From Oscillospiraceae bacterium (GTDB lineage: Bacteria; Bacillota; Clostridia; Oscillospirales; Ruminococcaceae), in NCBI GenBank assembly GCA_022787085.1, contig JALFVE010000022.1, positions 38,985 through 102,984 on the forward strand: DNA of 64,000 nucleotides, read 5' to 3'. This document shows, piece after piece, positions 11,101 through 20,977 of the stretch. The notes beneath the pieces are model-generated. The model searched no databases. It was given only the letters and a program-made list of their open reading frames with translations, and was not told the DNA's origin. Made by a program: the position numbers and the translations under genes. Numbering within the stretch: the first letter of the stretch is position 1; each line of letters starts with the position of its first letter.

Positions 11101-11202
11101 TTACTTTTTTCGACCGTTCAGCCACTTGCGGACAGCTTCATAAATGAAGCTTGCGACTACGCCCGCCAAAACGGAAATAAGAAAAGAATTAACAATATCC
11201 AC
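11101..11202 (-). CDS. Small hydrophobic Fst/Ldr-like toxin candidate
   Basis: This 33-residue frame starts with GTG at 11202 and has one transmembrane stretch (IVNSFLISVLAGVVASFIY) followed by a cationic tail with RKWLNGRKK. One hydrophobic helix followed by a W-L and charged end is the pattern of Fst, PepA1 and related type I toxins, which damage membranes. No Shine-Dalgarno is seen before the GTG, and a stop (TAG) lies four codons upstream. The dispersed 88-bp repeat begins 2 bp before the start codon and may have replaced the native 5' region. It could be active, leaderless or a relic. Confidence 0.62.
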   Translation of the reverse strand: MDIVNSFLISVLAGVVASFIYEAVRKWLNGRKK

Positions 11203-11204
11203 TG
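11181..11204 (+). repeat. Direct repeat copy b, overlapping the toxin start
   Basis: GAAAAGAATT and ATATCCACTG separated by AACA, given on the plus strand. On the minus strand this covers the toxin GTG and its first codons, so pairing with the antisense RNA would hide the initiation site. Confidence 0.8.
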
Positions 11205-11292
11205 AATAATACTAATCTTTAACCAACCTATAGACAAATCCTCGGCTGAAATAATCACATTCGTCGTCAAGCTCCCTTGCAAGGCGGCAAGC
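11205..11292 (-). repeat. Dispersed 88-bp repeat, copy 1
   Basis: All 88 bases are identical to 63876-63963. Read on the minus strand it ends with a promoter-like TTGTCT-N17-TAGTAT (11209-11237), pointing into the toxin ORF. A diverged partial copy is at 25334-25415. Confidence 0.9.
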
Positions 11293-11341
11293 AGAAAATT
11301 CAATAGTTAATTGGGGAGCAATATTATAAGTAAATTCATCA

Positions 11342-11779
11342 TCAGCTTTGCAGTCTTGAAGCGTTGAGCCTGAGACAATCGCTGATAAGGGCAATAAGCT
11401 CGGAATTGGTAGGCTTGCTGCTGTGAAAATCTATCTTACAGTGAAGCTTATCCTCAATAAAGGCTACATCTCCGCCGCCTCTGTCCCAAGCTGAGGTAAT
11501 GGCGTGCCTGATAGCCCTCTCCACACGGGTGGGAGTGGTGCCGTTTGAACGGGCAACTGCGGGATAAAGCTCCTTTGTTATGCTGTCGAGAATGCTCATA
11601 TCCTCAATGGCAAGCATAACGGCATTTCTCAGGTATCTGTATCCCTTTATATTTGCGGGTATGCCGATACGCTGGATTATTTCGGTGACTACAGGCTCCA
11701 TGCCGTCTGTTCTTTCGGGTATATGTCCGCCCCAGCTGAGAGCTGCAAAGTTCTGTTCTCTTGTGTAATCTGCATCCAT
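11342..11779 (-). CDS. Free-standing Spo0A C-terminal DNA-binding domain protein
   Basis: The 145-residue protein matches the Spo0A effector domain: KGYRYLRNAVMLAIED, then LYPAVARSNGTTPTRVERAIR for the recognition helix region, and a C-terminal NSELIALISDCLRL. The phosphorylated receiver domain of Spo0A is absent; the first 40 or so residues do not resemble one. It would bind 0A-box DNA without phosphorelay control. AGGAGG precedes ATG 11779. Candidate 0A boxes (TTCGACA) lie upstream at 11948 and 12129. Target genes are unknown. Confidence 0.85.
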   Translation of the reverse strand: MDADYTREQNFAALSWGGHIPERTDGMEPVVTEIIQRIGIPANIKGYRYLRNAVMLAIEDMSILDSITKELYPAVARSNGTTPTRVERAIRHAITSAWDRGGGDVAFIEDKLHCKIDFHSSKPTNSELIALISDCLRLNASRLQS

Positions 11780-11899
11780 GATCGTATTCCTCCTGCTATA
11801 AATATACAGTTTGTTTTCGGTTTACGATGTTATTTCTTTTTTCTCTCTGTTTCTCTCCGTTTAGTTTTTTTCTCCGACAAGCATATGCTTTATGAGTTT

Positions 11900-11928
11900 A
11901 TAATAACATCTCATTCACGATATGTCAA
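11900..11928 (-). promoter_or_regulatory. Promoter of the Spo0A-domain gene
   Basis: On the minus strand TTGACA and TATTAT are spaced 17 bp apart. Start would be near 11893, leaving a leader of about 114 nt. Confidence 0.75.
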
Positions 11929-12481
11929 CACATTTCGCATAACATTTTTCGACAAACTTTAAATTATATTAACATTTATATTTTCCCGATGGGTTGTTTT
12001 TTAAGTGGATTTTTTCTATATAAATCATGAACATAACGCCCGATAGGAACAGCCGAAATTCGGTTTTATTTTGCCATTTGAGAGATATTTCCCCATATTG
12101 CGCTGTATTCCATCCCGACATAATATTTTTCGACACCTTTTTACATATTATTATGCTTTTGAAAAATTACATATATTTTGCTTTAATATGTAATTTTTAT
12201 TAACGTATTAACAAATATTTAACACTGCCTTTTCCGGTTAAGCTAATATATATAGTTAATTTTTAATTCATATTTTGCCTGCCAATAAGTTTACATTTTA
12301 CAAAATGTTTACACTACAATTTACATAGGATATATCTGATTCGTAGGTCAATACGCCGCAATGGACATTTCCGCAGACAAAGCACCCGTTCCGACAATTT
12401 ATTACACATATTTCAACAAAAAGACATAAATATATAGTATAATTACATTAAGTATTTTTAATAACGGGAGGAATAATTTCT
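11929..12481. promoter_or_regulatory. AT-rich divergent intergenic region with candidate 0A boxes
   Basis: This 550-bp gap between the divergent Spo0A-domain gene and mscL has no credible gene. It holds two TTCGACA sequences (11948-11954 and 12129-12135) matching the 0A-box core, a hairpin ATTACATAT / ATATGTAAT (12167-12194), and a TATAAT at 12438-12443 about 40 bp before mscL with no clear -35. Regulation by the adjacent Spo0A-like protein is inferred. Confidence 0.45.
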
Positions 12482-12922
12482 ATGGCAGAGAAAAAAGGCT
12501 TGATAGCCGAATTTAAGGAATTTATTTCAAAGGGCAATGTTATGAATCTGGCTGTGGGCGTTATCATAGGCGCAGCCTTCCAGAATATCGTTTCATCCCT
12601 CACAAGCAGTTTCATCAATCCTCTTATCGCCCTTATCACAGGCGGGTGCGAAAGGGATGATGCAGGAAACCTTATCCTTGTGGGCGGTCAGTTCACCATA
12701 AACGGCGTTTCCTTTGATTATGGCTCTTTCATTTCCGCTGTGCTCAATTTCCTTATTATGGCTGTGATCCTCTTTACCATGGTCAAGGCTGTTAACAAGC
12801 TTATGGAAGTGAGCAAAAAGAAGGAAGAGGAAAAGGAGCCCGAGCCTCCCGCAGAGCCTGAGCCTTCTGCCGAGGAGCTTCTTCTTACCGAGATCAGAGA
12901 CATTCTCAAGGAGAAAAACTGA
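12482..12922 (+). CDS. mscL: Large-conductance mechanosensitive channel
   Basis: The 146-residue protein begins with the MscL pattern KGLIAEFKEFISKGNVMNLAVGVIIGAAFQNIVSSL (read in two parts, residues 5-40), a periplasmic-type loop, and TM2 FLIMAVILFTMVKAVNKL. The C-terminal helix is charged and proline-rich. It is a homopentameric pore opening under membrane tension during osmotic downshift. RBS GGGAGGA at 12466-12472. Confidence 0.95.
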   Translation: MAEKKGLIAEFKEFISKGNVMNLAVGVIIGAAFQNIVSSLTSSFINPLIALITGGCERDDAGNLILVGGQFTINGVSFDYGSFISAVLNFLIMAVILFTMVKAVNKLMEVSKKKEEEKEPEPPAEPEPSAEELLLTEIRDILKEKN

Positions 12923-12972
12923 TTTGGGGCAAATTGCACAAAAATCATTTCCCGAGGCTTTGCATATTCTAA

Positions 12973-14550
<1,578 letters not shown>

Positions 14551-14565
14551 AAGGAGTACTGTAAA

Positions 14566-14787
14566 ATGGATATCAAGGCTAAGATAGAAGAAATTGCTGC
14601 TAAAATCAAGGCTGACCCCGATTTTCTCAAGGAATTTCAGGCTGACCCCGTTAAGGCTGTTGAGAAGATCACAGGCACAGACCTGCCCGATGATGTTATA
14701 AACCCCATCATTGACGGCGTTAAGGCTAAAATTACTGCGGATAACGTCAAGGGTATGCTTGGCGGGCTTTTCGGCGGAAAAAAATAA
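14566..14787 (+). CDS. Small protein with Nif11/nitrile-hydratase-leader-like segment
   Basis: The 73-residue protein has two amphipathic stretches, a middle ADPDFLKEFQADPVKAVEKI followed by TGTDLPDD, and a C-terminal GMLGGLFGGKK. The DP-x-L-x-x-F ... LP-D-D arrangement resembles Nif11/NHLP-type leader peptides, but there is no modifying enzyme nearby and the C-terminal glycine-rich end is short. It follows guaB by 15 bp with AAAGGAG, so it is probably co-transcribed. Function unknown. Confidence 0.6.
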   Translation: MDIKAKIEEIAAKIKADPDFLKEFQADPVKAVEKITGTDLPDDVINPIIDGVKAKITADNVKGMLGGLFGGKK

Positions 14788-14795
14788 TTTTTATT

Positions 14796-14826
14796 CGGAG
14801 CGGAGAAGGTTCTTCGCTCCGTTTTT
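14796..14826 (+). terminator. Terminator of the guaB operon
   Basis: A 12-bp stem with one G-T pair (CGGAGCGGAGAA / TTCTTCGCTCCG) is followed by TTTTT. Confidence 0.9.
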
Positions 14827-14868
14827 GCAATTTTGATTTTAGCTGATAGTATATATATATCATTTTAA

Positions 14869-14936
14869 TACTGATTGTATAATACATATTGTATATTATA
14901 AGAATTAAAATACATTTAGTATTATTACAAATAGTA
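14869..14936. repeat. Four TAC-N5-GTA palindromes before the nicotinamidase gene
   Basis: Copies start at 14869, 14883, 14911 and 14926, with N5 TGATT, ATATT, ATTTA and AAATA. The spacings 14, 28 and 15 echo those in the atpG-atpD gap. They lie 47-114 bp before the next start codon. Confidence 0.7.
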
Positions 14937-14982
14937 ATATTATATTAGAATTATACAAATATCAATGAAAGGAAGCGCCCTT

Positions 14983-15651
14983 ATGAAATTCACAAACGAA
15001 CCTATCTCTCGCATAACCACCGAAGCAGAGGCTATGATAAAGGAAATAAACTCACTTGAACCGCTTTCTGTATCAGCACTGGACAGCAAAACAACCATGG
15101 CAGTTTTTGTAGACATCATTAACGGATTTATTAATGAGGGAGCCATGGCGTCCGAAAGAGTCGGAGACATAATCGAACCAAACACAAGGCTTCTGAAAAT
15201 GTGCAATAAGAATAATATCCTCTCAATCGCCTTTGCAGACTGCCATGAAAAGACCGCCGAGGAATTTTCCTCCTTCCCTCCCCACTGCGTCAAGGGCACA
15301 AGGGAATCGGAGATAGTTGACGAATTAAAGAACGAGGGCGGCTATATCCTCATTCCAAAAAACTCCACAAACGGCTTTAATGAAAGCAAATTCAAGGATA
15401 TTCTCGAATGTCATCCCGAAATAACCGCATTTATCGTTACGGGAGACTGCACCGATATCTGCGTTATGCAGTTCTGCCTTGCCCTCAAGACCTATTTCAC
15501 GGCTATGGATAAAAAGGTGAAAATAATTATCCCCATCTCCTGCGTGGAGACCTATGACGCTCCCTTCCACAGCAGCGATTTCGCAAATCTCGCCGCATAC
15601 AAGCTTTTAAAGGACAGCGGAATTATTTTTGTAAGCGGGATTTCTGAATAA
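14983..15651 (+). CDS. pncA: Nicotinamidase-like cysteine hydrolase (isochorismatase family)
   Basis: The 222-residue protein carries the family triad: D44 in AVFVDIINGF, K104 in HCVKGTRESE and C160 in VTGDCTDICVMQF. The last motif and the downstream nicotinate phosphoribosyltransferase gene favour nicotinamidase (nicotinamide to nicotinate plus ammonia) over other isochorismatase-fold activities. An N-terminal extension of about 38 residues is longer than usual. ATG 14983 follows GAAAGGA at 14967-14973. Confidence 0.8.
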   Translation: MKFTNEPISRITTEAEAMIKEINSLEPLSVSALDSKTTMAVFVDIINGFINEGAMASERVGDIIEPNTRLLKMCNKNNILSIAFADCHEKTAEEFSSFPPHCVKGTRESEIVDELKNEGGYILIPKNSTNGFNESKFKDILECHPEITAFIVTGDCTDICVMQFCLALKTYFTAMDKKVKIIIPISCVETYDAPFHSSDFANLAAYKLLKDSGIIFVSGISE

Positions 15652-15652
15652 A

Positions 15653-15723
15653 AGGCTTTCGGACAGGGAATATGTGAGAGAGCTTATTGACAATGGCATT
15701 GACGTTTCCGAAAAATATCGGTG
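15653..15723 (+). pseudogene. Possible short gene remnant
   Basis: A 23-codon frame beginning 2 bp after the pncA stop reads RLSDREYVRELIDNGIDVSE and ends at a TGA. The composition looks like the C-terminal tail of a real protein, but there is no start codon or Shine-Dalgarno. It may be leftover from a deleted gene; chance is possible. Confidence 0.3.
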
Positions 15724-15805
15724 ATACAAAAATTTTACATATTTTGTGACAAATTATACCCCCTTCGGTTGTTTAATTAATATAAAAACACAGGAGGTAA
15801 CGCAA

Positions 15806-17143
15806 TTGAAAAAGCTTATTTCATTATTTCTCGCCGCCGCTGTGATAATAACAGCCGCTCCCGCTGCCATGGCAGAGGAATATTCGGTTTATGACAAATA
15901 TTCAGACTCAAGCCGCAGTATTGAAGTAAATGCCGAAAAGGACGGGCTTTACGGCTCGGGAAACCGAATGGCAATTGTTAAGGACGGCGAAATATCTCCC
16001 TACACAGGCTTTGCAAAAACCAAAAAGGGGACTTATTGCTACAAGGACGGCGTTAAATGGACAGGATGGTTTAAAAAGGGGAGCAAGTGGTACTATTTCG
16101 ACCCCAGAAATGACGGTCTGAAAGCCCTTAAAACCGCCAAAACTCCCTTGGGGACATATTATCTTGATGAAAACGGCGCATGGAACGGAAAAGCATCAAA
16201 GTCCGCAAAAGCACCTGCCGATTTTGGTTTTGCATATCGGTTCGGAGGTGGAGAGTCTTCCGAGTATTATTTCTCCACAAAGGACGGCATACTTGTCAGG
16301 AACATCTACCTCGACGGCGTTGAAACGGAGAAGAATATAAAAATATCCTCACAGGATATGCAGATAATATATGATGTATTCAAATCGAGCGGTGCGGAAA
16401 GCTTTGACAGTGCCGCTGTTATTGAAGCAGCGGGCATTGAATCTGAGCCTGCCGAGGATATGCCCCGATATTCGGTGGAATGGTATTCGGGAGATGAATA
16501 TAAAGGCGGTGTATACGGCGATACCGTTATTATGAGCTATGCTTATTACTCACGGAGCGAGGAAATCAGAAGCCTTGCGGGGCTGCTCAGATTTTCCGAT
16601 ATGTATATAGAGAGCCGCCCCGAATACAAGGAGATCGTTGCCGAGGAAAATGCATTCCTTGAGGCTCACAAATATGACGAAGCCCCTTTTGAGGAGCTTG
16701 ACGAAGTAAAGACCATATCTGCGGATATTTACAAATTCAGGGGCTTTTCCTCTCCCGGCGGCGGACGGGCAATGCTCATTACCTCAAAATCGGAGATGAA
16801 TGAGCTGATATCCATGCTGAAAAAGGAGGGTGTCAGCGAAAAATCTAAGCTTATAGGAACGCTTTCGGCATATCCCGAGAAATATTTTGAGAAAAATGCC
16901 GTGGTTTTCGGGGACTGCAATGCAGTCTCAGGCTCTGTTAAGCCCGATGACCCGAAGGTTTATACGGGATATTCAAATATTTATATCGAGATGATTTTGC
17001 GATATCCCGAATGTTATACGGATGACGAATGTTACATCGCAGCCGTGGCGGAGGCTTCAAAAAAACAGCTTGGCTGCGAAAATGAAAAGCCTGCCGTAAT
17101 ATGGCGGCGGACACGAATAAATTATGAAGGGAATGTTTTCTGA
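15806..17143 (+). CDS. Secreted protein with cell-wall-binding-type repeats (TTG start)
   Basis: The 445-residue protein starts with a signal peptide (KKLISLFLAAAVIITAAPAA-MA). Residues about 70-120 hold aromatic-glycine repeats such as TGWFKKGSKWYYFDP and GTYYLDENGAWNG, resembling choline/cell-wall-binding repeats. The rest is a domain of unknown function. Start TTG 15806 is supported by AGGAGGT at 15792-15798 and places the signal peptide at the N terminus. Its stop overlaps the next start (TGATG), so it is translationally coupled to the NAD-salvage gene pncB, an odd pairing. Confidence 0.75.
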   Translation: MKKLISLFLAAAVIITAAPAAMAEEYSVYDKYSDSSRSIEVNAEKDGLYGSGNRMAIVKDGEISPYTGFAKTKKGTYCYKDGVKWTGWFKKGSKWYYFDPRNDGLKALKTAKTPLGTYYLDENGAWNGKASKSAKAPADFGFAYRFGGGESSEYYFSTKDGILVRNIYLDGVETEKNIKISSQDMQIIYDVFKSSGAESFDSAAVIEAAGIESEPAEDMPRYSVEWYSGDEYKGGVYGDTVIMSYAYYSRSEEIRSLAGLLRFSDMYIESRPEYKEIVAEENAFLEAHKYDEAPFEELDEVKTISADIYKFRGFSSPGGGRAMLITSKSEMNELISMLKKEGVSEKSKLIGTLSAYPEKYFEKNAVVFGDCNAVSGSVKPDDPKVYTGYSNIYIEMILRYPECYTDDECYIAAVAEASKKQLGCENEKPAVIWRRTRINYEGNVF

Positions 17144-18579
17144 TGAACGAAAGAAATCTCACTCTCCTGACCGATTTTTATGAGCTGACAATGGGAAACG
17201 GCTACCTTGAAAACGGCATAGGAGACAATATCTGCTGCTTTGACCTATATTTCCGAAAGGTTCCCGACAACGGCGGCTTTGCGGTAATGTGCGGTCTGGA
17301 GCAGGCAATTGATTACATCAAAAATCTCCGCTTTTCCGAGGAGGATATCGGATATCTCAGGGATAAGAAAATATTTTCGGAGAAATTTCTTGATTATCTC
17401 AGAGATTTCCGCTTCACCTGCGATATCTGGGCAGTACCCGAGGGAACTCCCGTATTTCCCAATGAGCCTCTTATAATAGTAAAGGGTCCCGCAATTCAGG
17501 CGCAGCTTGTGGAGACCATGCTTCTGCTGTGCATAAATCATCAGAGCCTTATTGCCACAAAGGCGGCAAGGATCGTCAAGGCTGCGGAGGGCAGACCCGT
17601 AATGGAATTCGGCTCAAGACGTGCGCAGGGCTTTGACGGAGCGGTTTATGGCGCAAGGGCAGCTTATATCGGAGGCTGCTGCGGCACCGCCTGCACCATT
17701 TCCGACAAGGAAATGGGAACTCCCGCTCTGGGTACAATGGCGCACAGCTGGGTGCAGATGTTCGATTCGGAGCTTGATGCCTTCAGAGCCTATGCAAAGT
17801 GCTATCCCGATTCCTGCACGCTGCTTGTGGATACCTATAATGTGCTTAAAACGGGCATTCCCAATGCCATAACCGTATTCAAGGAGCTGAAAGCCGCAGG
17901 TCACAAGCCCGCAGGAATACGAATTGACAGCGGAGATATCACCTACCTTACCAAAAAAGCAAGAAAAATGCTTGATGAGGCAGGCTTCCCCGAGGCAAAG
18001 ATCTGCATCTCAAATTCCCTTGATGAATATATCATTCAGGATATTCTGAGGCAGGGTGCGAAAATTGACAGCTTCGGCGTGGGCGAGCGGCTTATAACCT
18101 CCCGCAGCGAGCCTGTTTTCGGCGGAGTTTACAAGCTCACCGCCGCAGAGAAAAACGGGGAGCTTATCCCGAAAATAAAGCTTTCCGAGAATGTTGCAAA
18201 GATAACCACACCCGATTTCAAGGAGCTGTGGAGATTTTACGACAAGACCTCGGGCAAGGCTATTGCCGATCTTATCACCTGCTATGGCGAGGTGATAGAC
18301 GACAGCAAGCCTATCACCATTTTCGACCCCGAGCATCCCTACAAGAAGAAAACTCTCACCGATTTCACCGCCAAGAAGCTTCATGTGAAGATATTTGAAA
18401 AGGGCGAATGTATCTACAAATCGCCCACTGCCACTGAAATACGCTCCTTCTGCGCAGAGCAGCTGGACACCCTCTGGGACGAGGTAAAGCGCTTTGAAAA
18501 TCCCCATGAGTATTATGTTGACCTGTCGAAAAAGCTGTGGGATAAGAAAAATGAGCTGCTGAATGAGCTTGGCGGCTGA
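17143..18579 (+). CDS. pncB: Nicotinate phosphoribosyltransferase
   Basis: The 478-residue enzyme converts nicotinate plus PRPP to nicotinate mononucleotide in NAD salvage. It begins NLTLLTDFYELTMGNGYLE, typical of the family, and contains EFGSRRAQGFDGA, LGTMAHSWVQMF and GIRIDSGDITYLTKKAR, which line the substrate and phosphate sites. It follows the secreted protein with a 1-nt overlap and lies 1.5 kb after pncA, giving two consecutive steps of the nicotinamide-to-NAD route. Confidence 0.95.
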   Translation: MNERNLTLLTDFYELTMGNGYLENGIGDNICCFDLYFRKVPDNGGFAVMCGLEQAIDYIKNLRFSEEDIGYLRDKKIFSEKFLDYLRDFRFTCDIWAVPEGTPVFPNEPLIIVKGPAIQAQLVETMLLLCINHQSLIATKAARIVKAAEGRPVMEFGSRRAQGFDGAVYGARAAYIGGCCGTACTISDKEMGTPALGTMAHSWVQMFDSELDAFRAYAKCYPDSCTLLVDTYNVLKTGIPNAITVFKELKAAGHKPAGIRIDSGDITYLTKKARKMLDEAGFPEAKICISNSLDEYIIQDILRQGAKIDSFGVGERLITSRSEPVFGGVYKLTAAEKNGELIPKIKLSENVAKITTPDFKELWRFYDKTSGKAIADLITCYGEVIDDSKPITIFDPEHPYKKKTLTDFTAKKLHVKIFEKGECIYKSPTATEIRSFCAEQLDTLWDEVKRFENPHEYYVDLSKKLWDKKNELLNELGG

Positions 18580-18592
18580 TAATTTTAATCAT

Positions 18593-18622
18593 AATTGCGG
18601 GTTTCATGCCCGCAATTTTTTT
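18593..18622 (+). terminator. Terminator after pncB
   Basis: Stem AATTGCGGG / CCCGCAATT, followed by a run of T. Confidence 0.85.
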
Positions 18623-18635
18623 CGCTTTTTATATT

Positions 18636-18875
18636 TACTGTTTGTATTATTATTATGTTATAATACTATTTGTTGTAATTGACTTAAAATATTACAGTTA
18701 GTTTATATATATATGATATATTACTATTAGTAAAAGAATTCATTCAGGATTTTATTACTATTAGTATTTTATAATTATAATATTACTATTAGTCAACTAA
18801 CTAACAGCGAATTATTTACTATTTGTATAAAATTATATAATAATACCATTAGTTAATCATATACTACATCCTGTA
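18636..18875. repeat. AT-rich gap with many TAC-N5-GTA palindromes
   Basis: Exact copies start at 18636, 18722, 18756, 18817 and 18865. One-base variants (GTT or GTC for GTA) start at about 18664, 18694, 18784 and 18844. Most have N5 TATTA or TATTT. No gene was found in the 490 bp between pncB and the next gene. Nearer the downstream start, 18907-18960 holds GTTAC/GTAAC repeats similar to those at the origin. Confidence 0.7.
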
Positions 18876-19072
18876 TAATTACAAATCAGTTACACATAAA
18901 GTTAAATTTGTTACAATGTAGTAACAACGAACAAAATAAAGGTTACAAAATCGTTACAATGCCTATTGAAAATGATACTGATTTGTAATATAATAAAATA
19001 AATAGAAGTATCTTCGCAAATTCTGCAAAAATATAGAAAAAAGAAAAATGAGACAGACAAGGAGAGTTATCA

Positions 19073-20014
19073 ATGAAAAAAATAAGACTTATCACCGCAG
19101 TTATCACGGCATTATCCGCAGTAACGGCTTTTTCCGCAGCAGCCTCCGCAGCGGACGTTATAGATTTTGAAAACGGGAAATATTCCTTTGTCAGCATGAA
19201 AACAGATGACGGAGGAGATGATTCAGTTCTTTCGGTGGTGGATTTCAACGGCTCAAAGCAGCTGAAGGTTGAAGTCACCGACTGCAAAAACGTCCCAAAG
19301 GTATGCTTTGACCTTAATTCCATTCTGAAAAAAAGGGATTTTGAAAAGGTCAAGACCATTGAAATGGATATCACCATCGAGTCAAAGGACGGCACGACCC
19401 CTCCCGGCTGGGCAGGCGGCGCAATCGGCACTCAGGGAGGCTCCAATTCTCCCGCATGGTCTCAGACCCCTTGGGAGCTTGAGGAAAATAAAAAAGCCGT
19501 CACCGATCAGACCACCATCTGCAAAAAGTTCCTGCTTTATTCCGACAGACTTGTGAACGGCACCCCCGACACCCAGATGATACTTATGAGATGGGGCGCA
19601 GAGGTTGATTATAATATGTATGTGGATAATATCCGCTTCTTTGACTCCGACGGAAAAGCCCTGAAGCTCAGCTTGAGGGCGTCCTCCCCCAAGCAGACAA
19701 GCGAGACTGAGGAGGAATCGGAAACCGAAGCAGTGACCGAAACGGAGACAGAAGCCGTTACAGAGGCTGCAACAGAGCCTGTTCCCGAGACAGAGCCTGT
19801 GACCGAAACCGAGACCGAACCTGCTGCAGAAGAGGAATCGGAACATGAAACCGAAGCCGTTACAGAAGCCGAGACCGAGGAGATCCTGCCCGAAAGCGAT
19901 AACGACACTACCTCTTCCACCACCGGAAACGTATCCGCATTTGCGGCGGCAAGCGCTGTTGTTCTCTCGGGATATGCAGTGGCAATGACCCGAAGGAAGA
20001 AAAAGCAGAGCTGA
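19073..20014 (+). CDS. Anchored surface protein 1 (Thr/Glu-rich stalk)
   Basis: The 313-residue protein has a signal peptide (about 1-25, ending SAAASAAD), a beta-rich N-terminal domain (about 26-205) shared with surface protein 3 (VIDFENG, FNGSKQLKVEVT), a stalk made of TE-rich repeats (about 210-275), and a C-terminal sorting-type end: STTGN, a hydrophobic span, then RRKKK. The N-terminal domain looks like a carbohydrate-binding beta sandwich but was not matched to a named family. First of four related genes in a row. RBS AAGGAGAG. Confidence 0.75.
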   Translation: MKKIRLITAVITALSAVTAFSAAASAADVIDFENGKYSFVSMKTDDGGDDSVLSVVDFNGSKQLKVEVTDCKNVPKVCFDLNSILKKRDFEKVKTIEMDITIESKDGTTPPGWAGGAIGTQGGSNSPAWSQTPWELEENKKAVTDQTTICKKFLLYSDRLVNGTPDTQMILMRWGAEVDYNMYVDNIRFFDSDGKALKLSLRASSPKQTSETEEESETEAVTETETEAVTEAATEPVPETEPVTETETEPAAEEESEHETEAVTEAETEEILPESDNDTTSSTTGNVSAFAAASAVVLSGYAVAMTRRKKKQS

Positions 20015-20075
20015 ATTTGTTCACAATTGTAAAAATAGACCAAATACAAAATTGCATTATTGTATAAAAAGCAAA

Positions 20076-20104
20076 TTGCAACTTTTAATTTGGGATGATA
20101 TAAT
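20076..20104 (+). promoter_or_regulatory. Promoter of surface protein 2
   Basis: TTGCAA and TATAAT are spaced 17 bp apart. The predicted start is near 20111, 65 nt before the gene. Confidence 0.75.
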
Positions 20105-20175
20105 ATTATTATAATTCGCGTAAATGTATCCACAGGAGCAATATAAACGCAATTTTAAATGGAGGAGAAAAAACC

Positions 20176-20952
20176 ATGAAAAAGAATCTTTCAAGTCTTG
20201 CTGCAATCGCAGCAGCCGCAGCTCTTTGCGTATCCGTATCCGCAGCAGCTTCCGCAGCTGACTGGTCTCAGACCGGCTATGCAGACGGCGATCCCGCTAC
20301 TGTAAACATCATTTCCACATCCGCTGACGGTGTTGTTTTCACACAGACAGCTGACGGCTTAGCAGCAAAGGCTCGTATTACACTGGATCAGATCCTTGCT
20401 GATCCCGCAGACGTTTCCAAGGTATATTCCGGCACATGGACTGTTGTATATCACGGTCTCGCAGGCTCTGACATCCAGGGCATCGGCGGCGGCTGCTATG
20501 CAGCAACCTGCAACTCCACTACATACTGGATCAGCCCCGAGTTCAACGAGGACGGCACAGTTACATGGGAGGATGAGGTAACAGTTGAGGACAGCTTCAA
20601 GTGGCTCCTTCCTTCTCAGGTTCCCGATGATGCTTCCCAGGCTGAGTTCGTATTCATGGACTGGGCAAGCGCTAACTTCGTTTCCAACAACGTAACAATG
20701 GAGATCAAGGATCTCAAGCTCTTCGACAAGGACGGCAACGAGATCGCTCAGAAGGAATACAGCGCATCCGGCGCAGCAGAGGCTCCTGCTGAAGAGGCAC
20801 CTGCAGCAGAGGAAGCACCTGCTGAGACAGAGGCAGCTCCCGCAGCTGATACTACTACACCCGTTGCAGCAACAGGCAACACCGCAGTTGCTTCCATCGC
20901 AGCTGTAATGGCAGTTGCAGGCGCAGCAGCTCTTATCTCCAAGAGAAAGTAA
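20176..20952 (+). CDS. Anchored surface protein 2
   Basis: The 258-residue protein has a signal peptide (SLAAIAAAAALCVSVSAAAS), a beta-rich domain starting DWSQTGYADGDPATVN (about 28-190), an Ala-Pro-Glu-rich stalk (about 195-225), and the C-terminal anchor VAATGN - hydrophobic span - SKRK. The codons differ from its neighbours: it uses a narrow, highly expressed-type set. The function is unknown; the layout suggests a wall-anchored binding protein. RBS GGAGGAG. Confidence 0.75.
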   Translation: MKKNLSSLAAIAAAAALCVSVSAAASAADWSQTGYADGDPATVNIISTSADGVVFTQTADGLAAKARITLDQILADPADVSKVYSGTWTVVYHGLAGSDIQGIGGGCYAATCNSTTYWISPEFNEDGTVTWEDEVTVEDSFKWLLPSQVPDDASQAEFVFMDWASANFVSNNVTMEIKDLKLFDKDGNEIAQKEYSASGAAEAPAEEAPAAEEAPAETEAAPAADTTTPVAATGNTAVASIAAVMAVAGAAALISKRK

Positions 20953-20977
20953 TTTAAATTCACAAAAGTAATTAAAT

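Noticed and set aside
19609..20133. A 174-codon minus-strand frame over surface protein 1
   Set aside because: It is the complement of the repetitive stalk region; low-complexity Ser/Val/Thr sequence.
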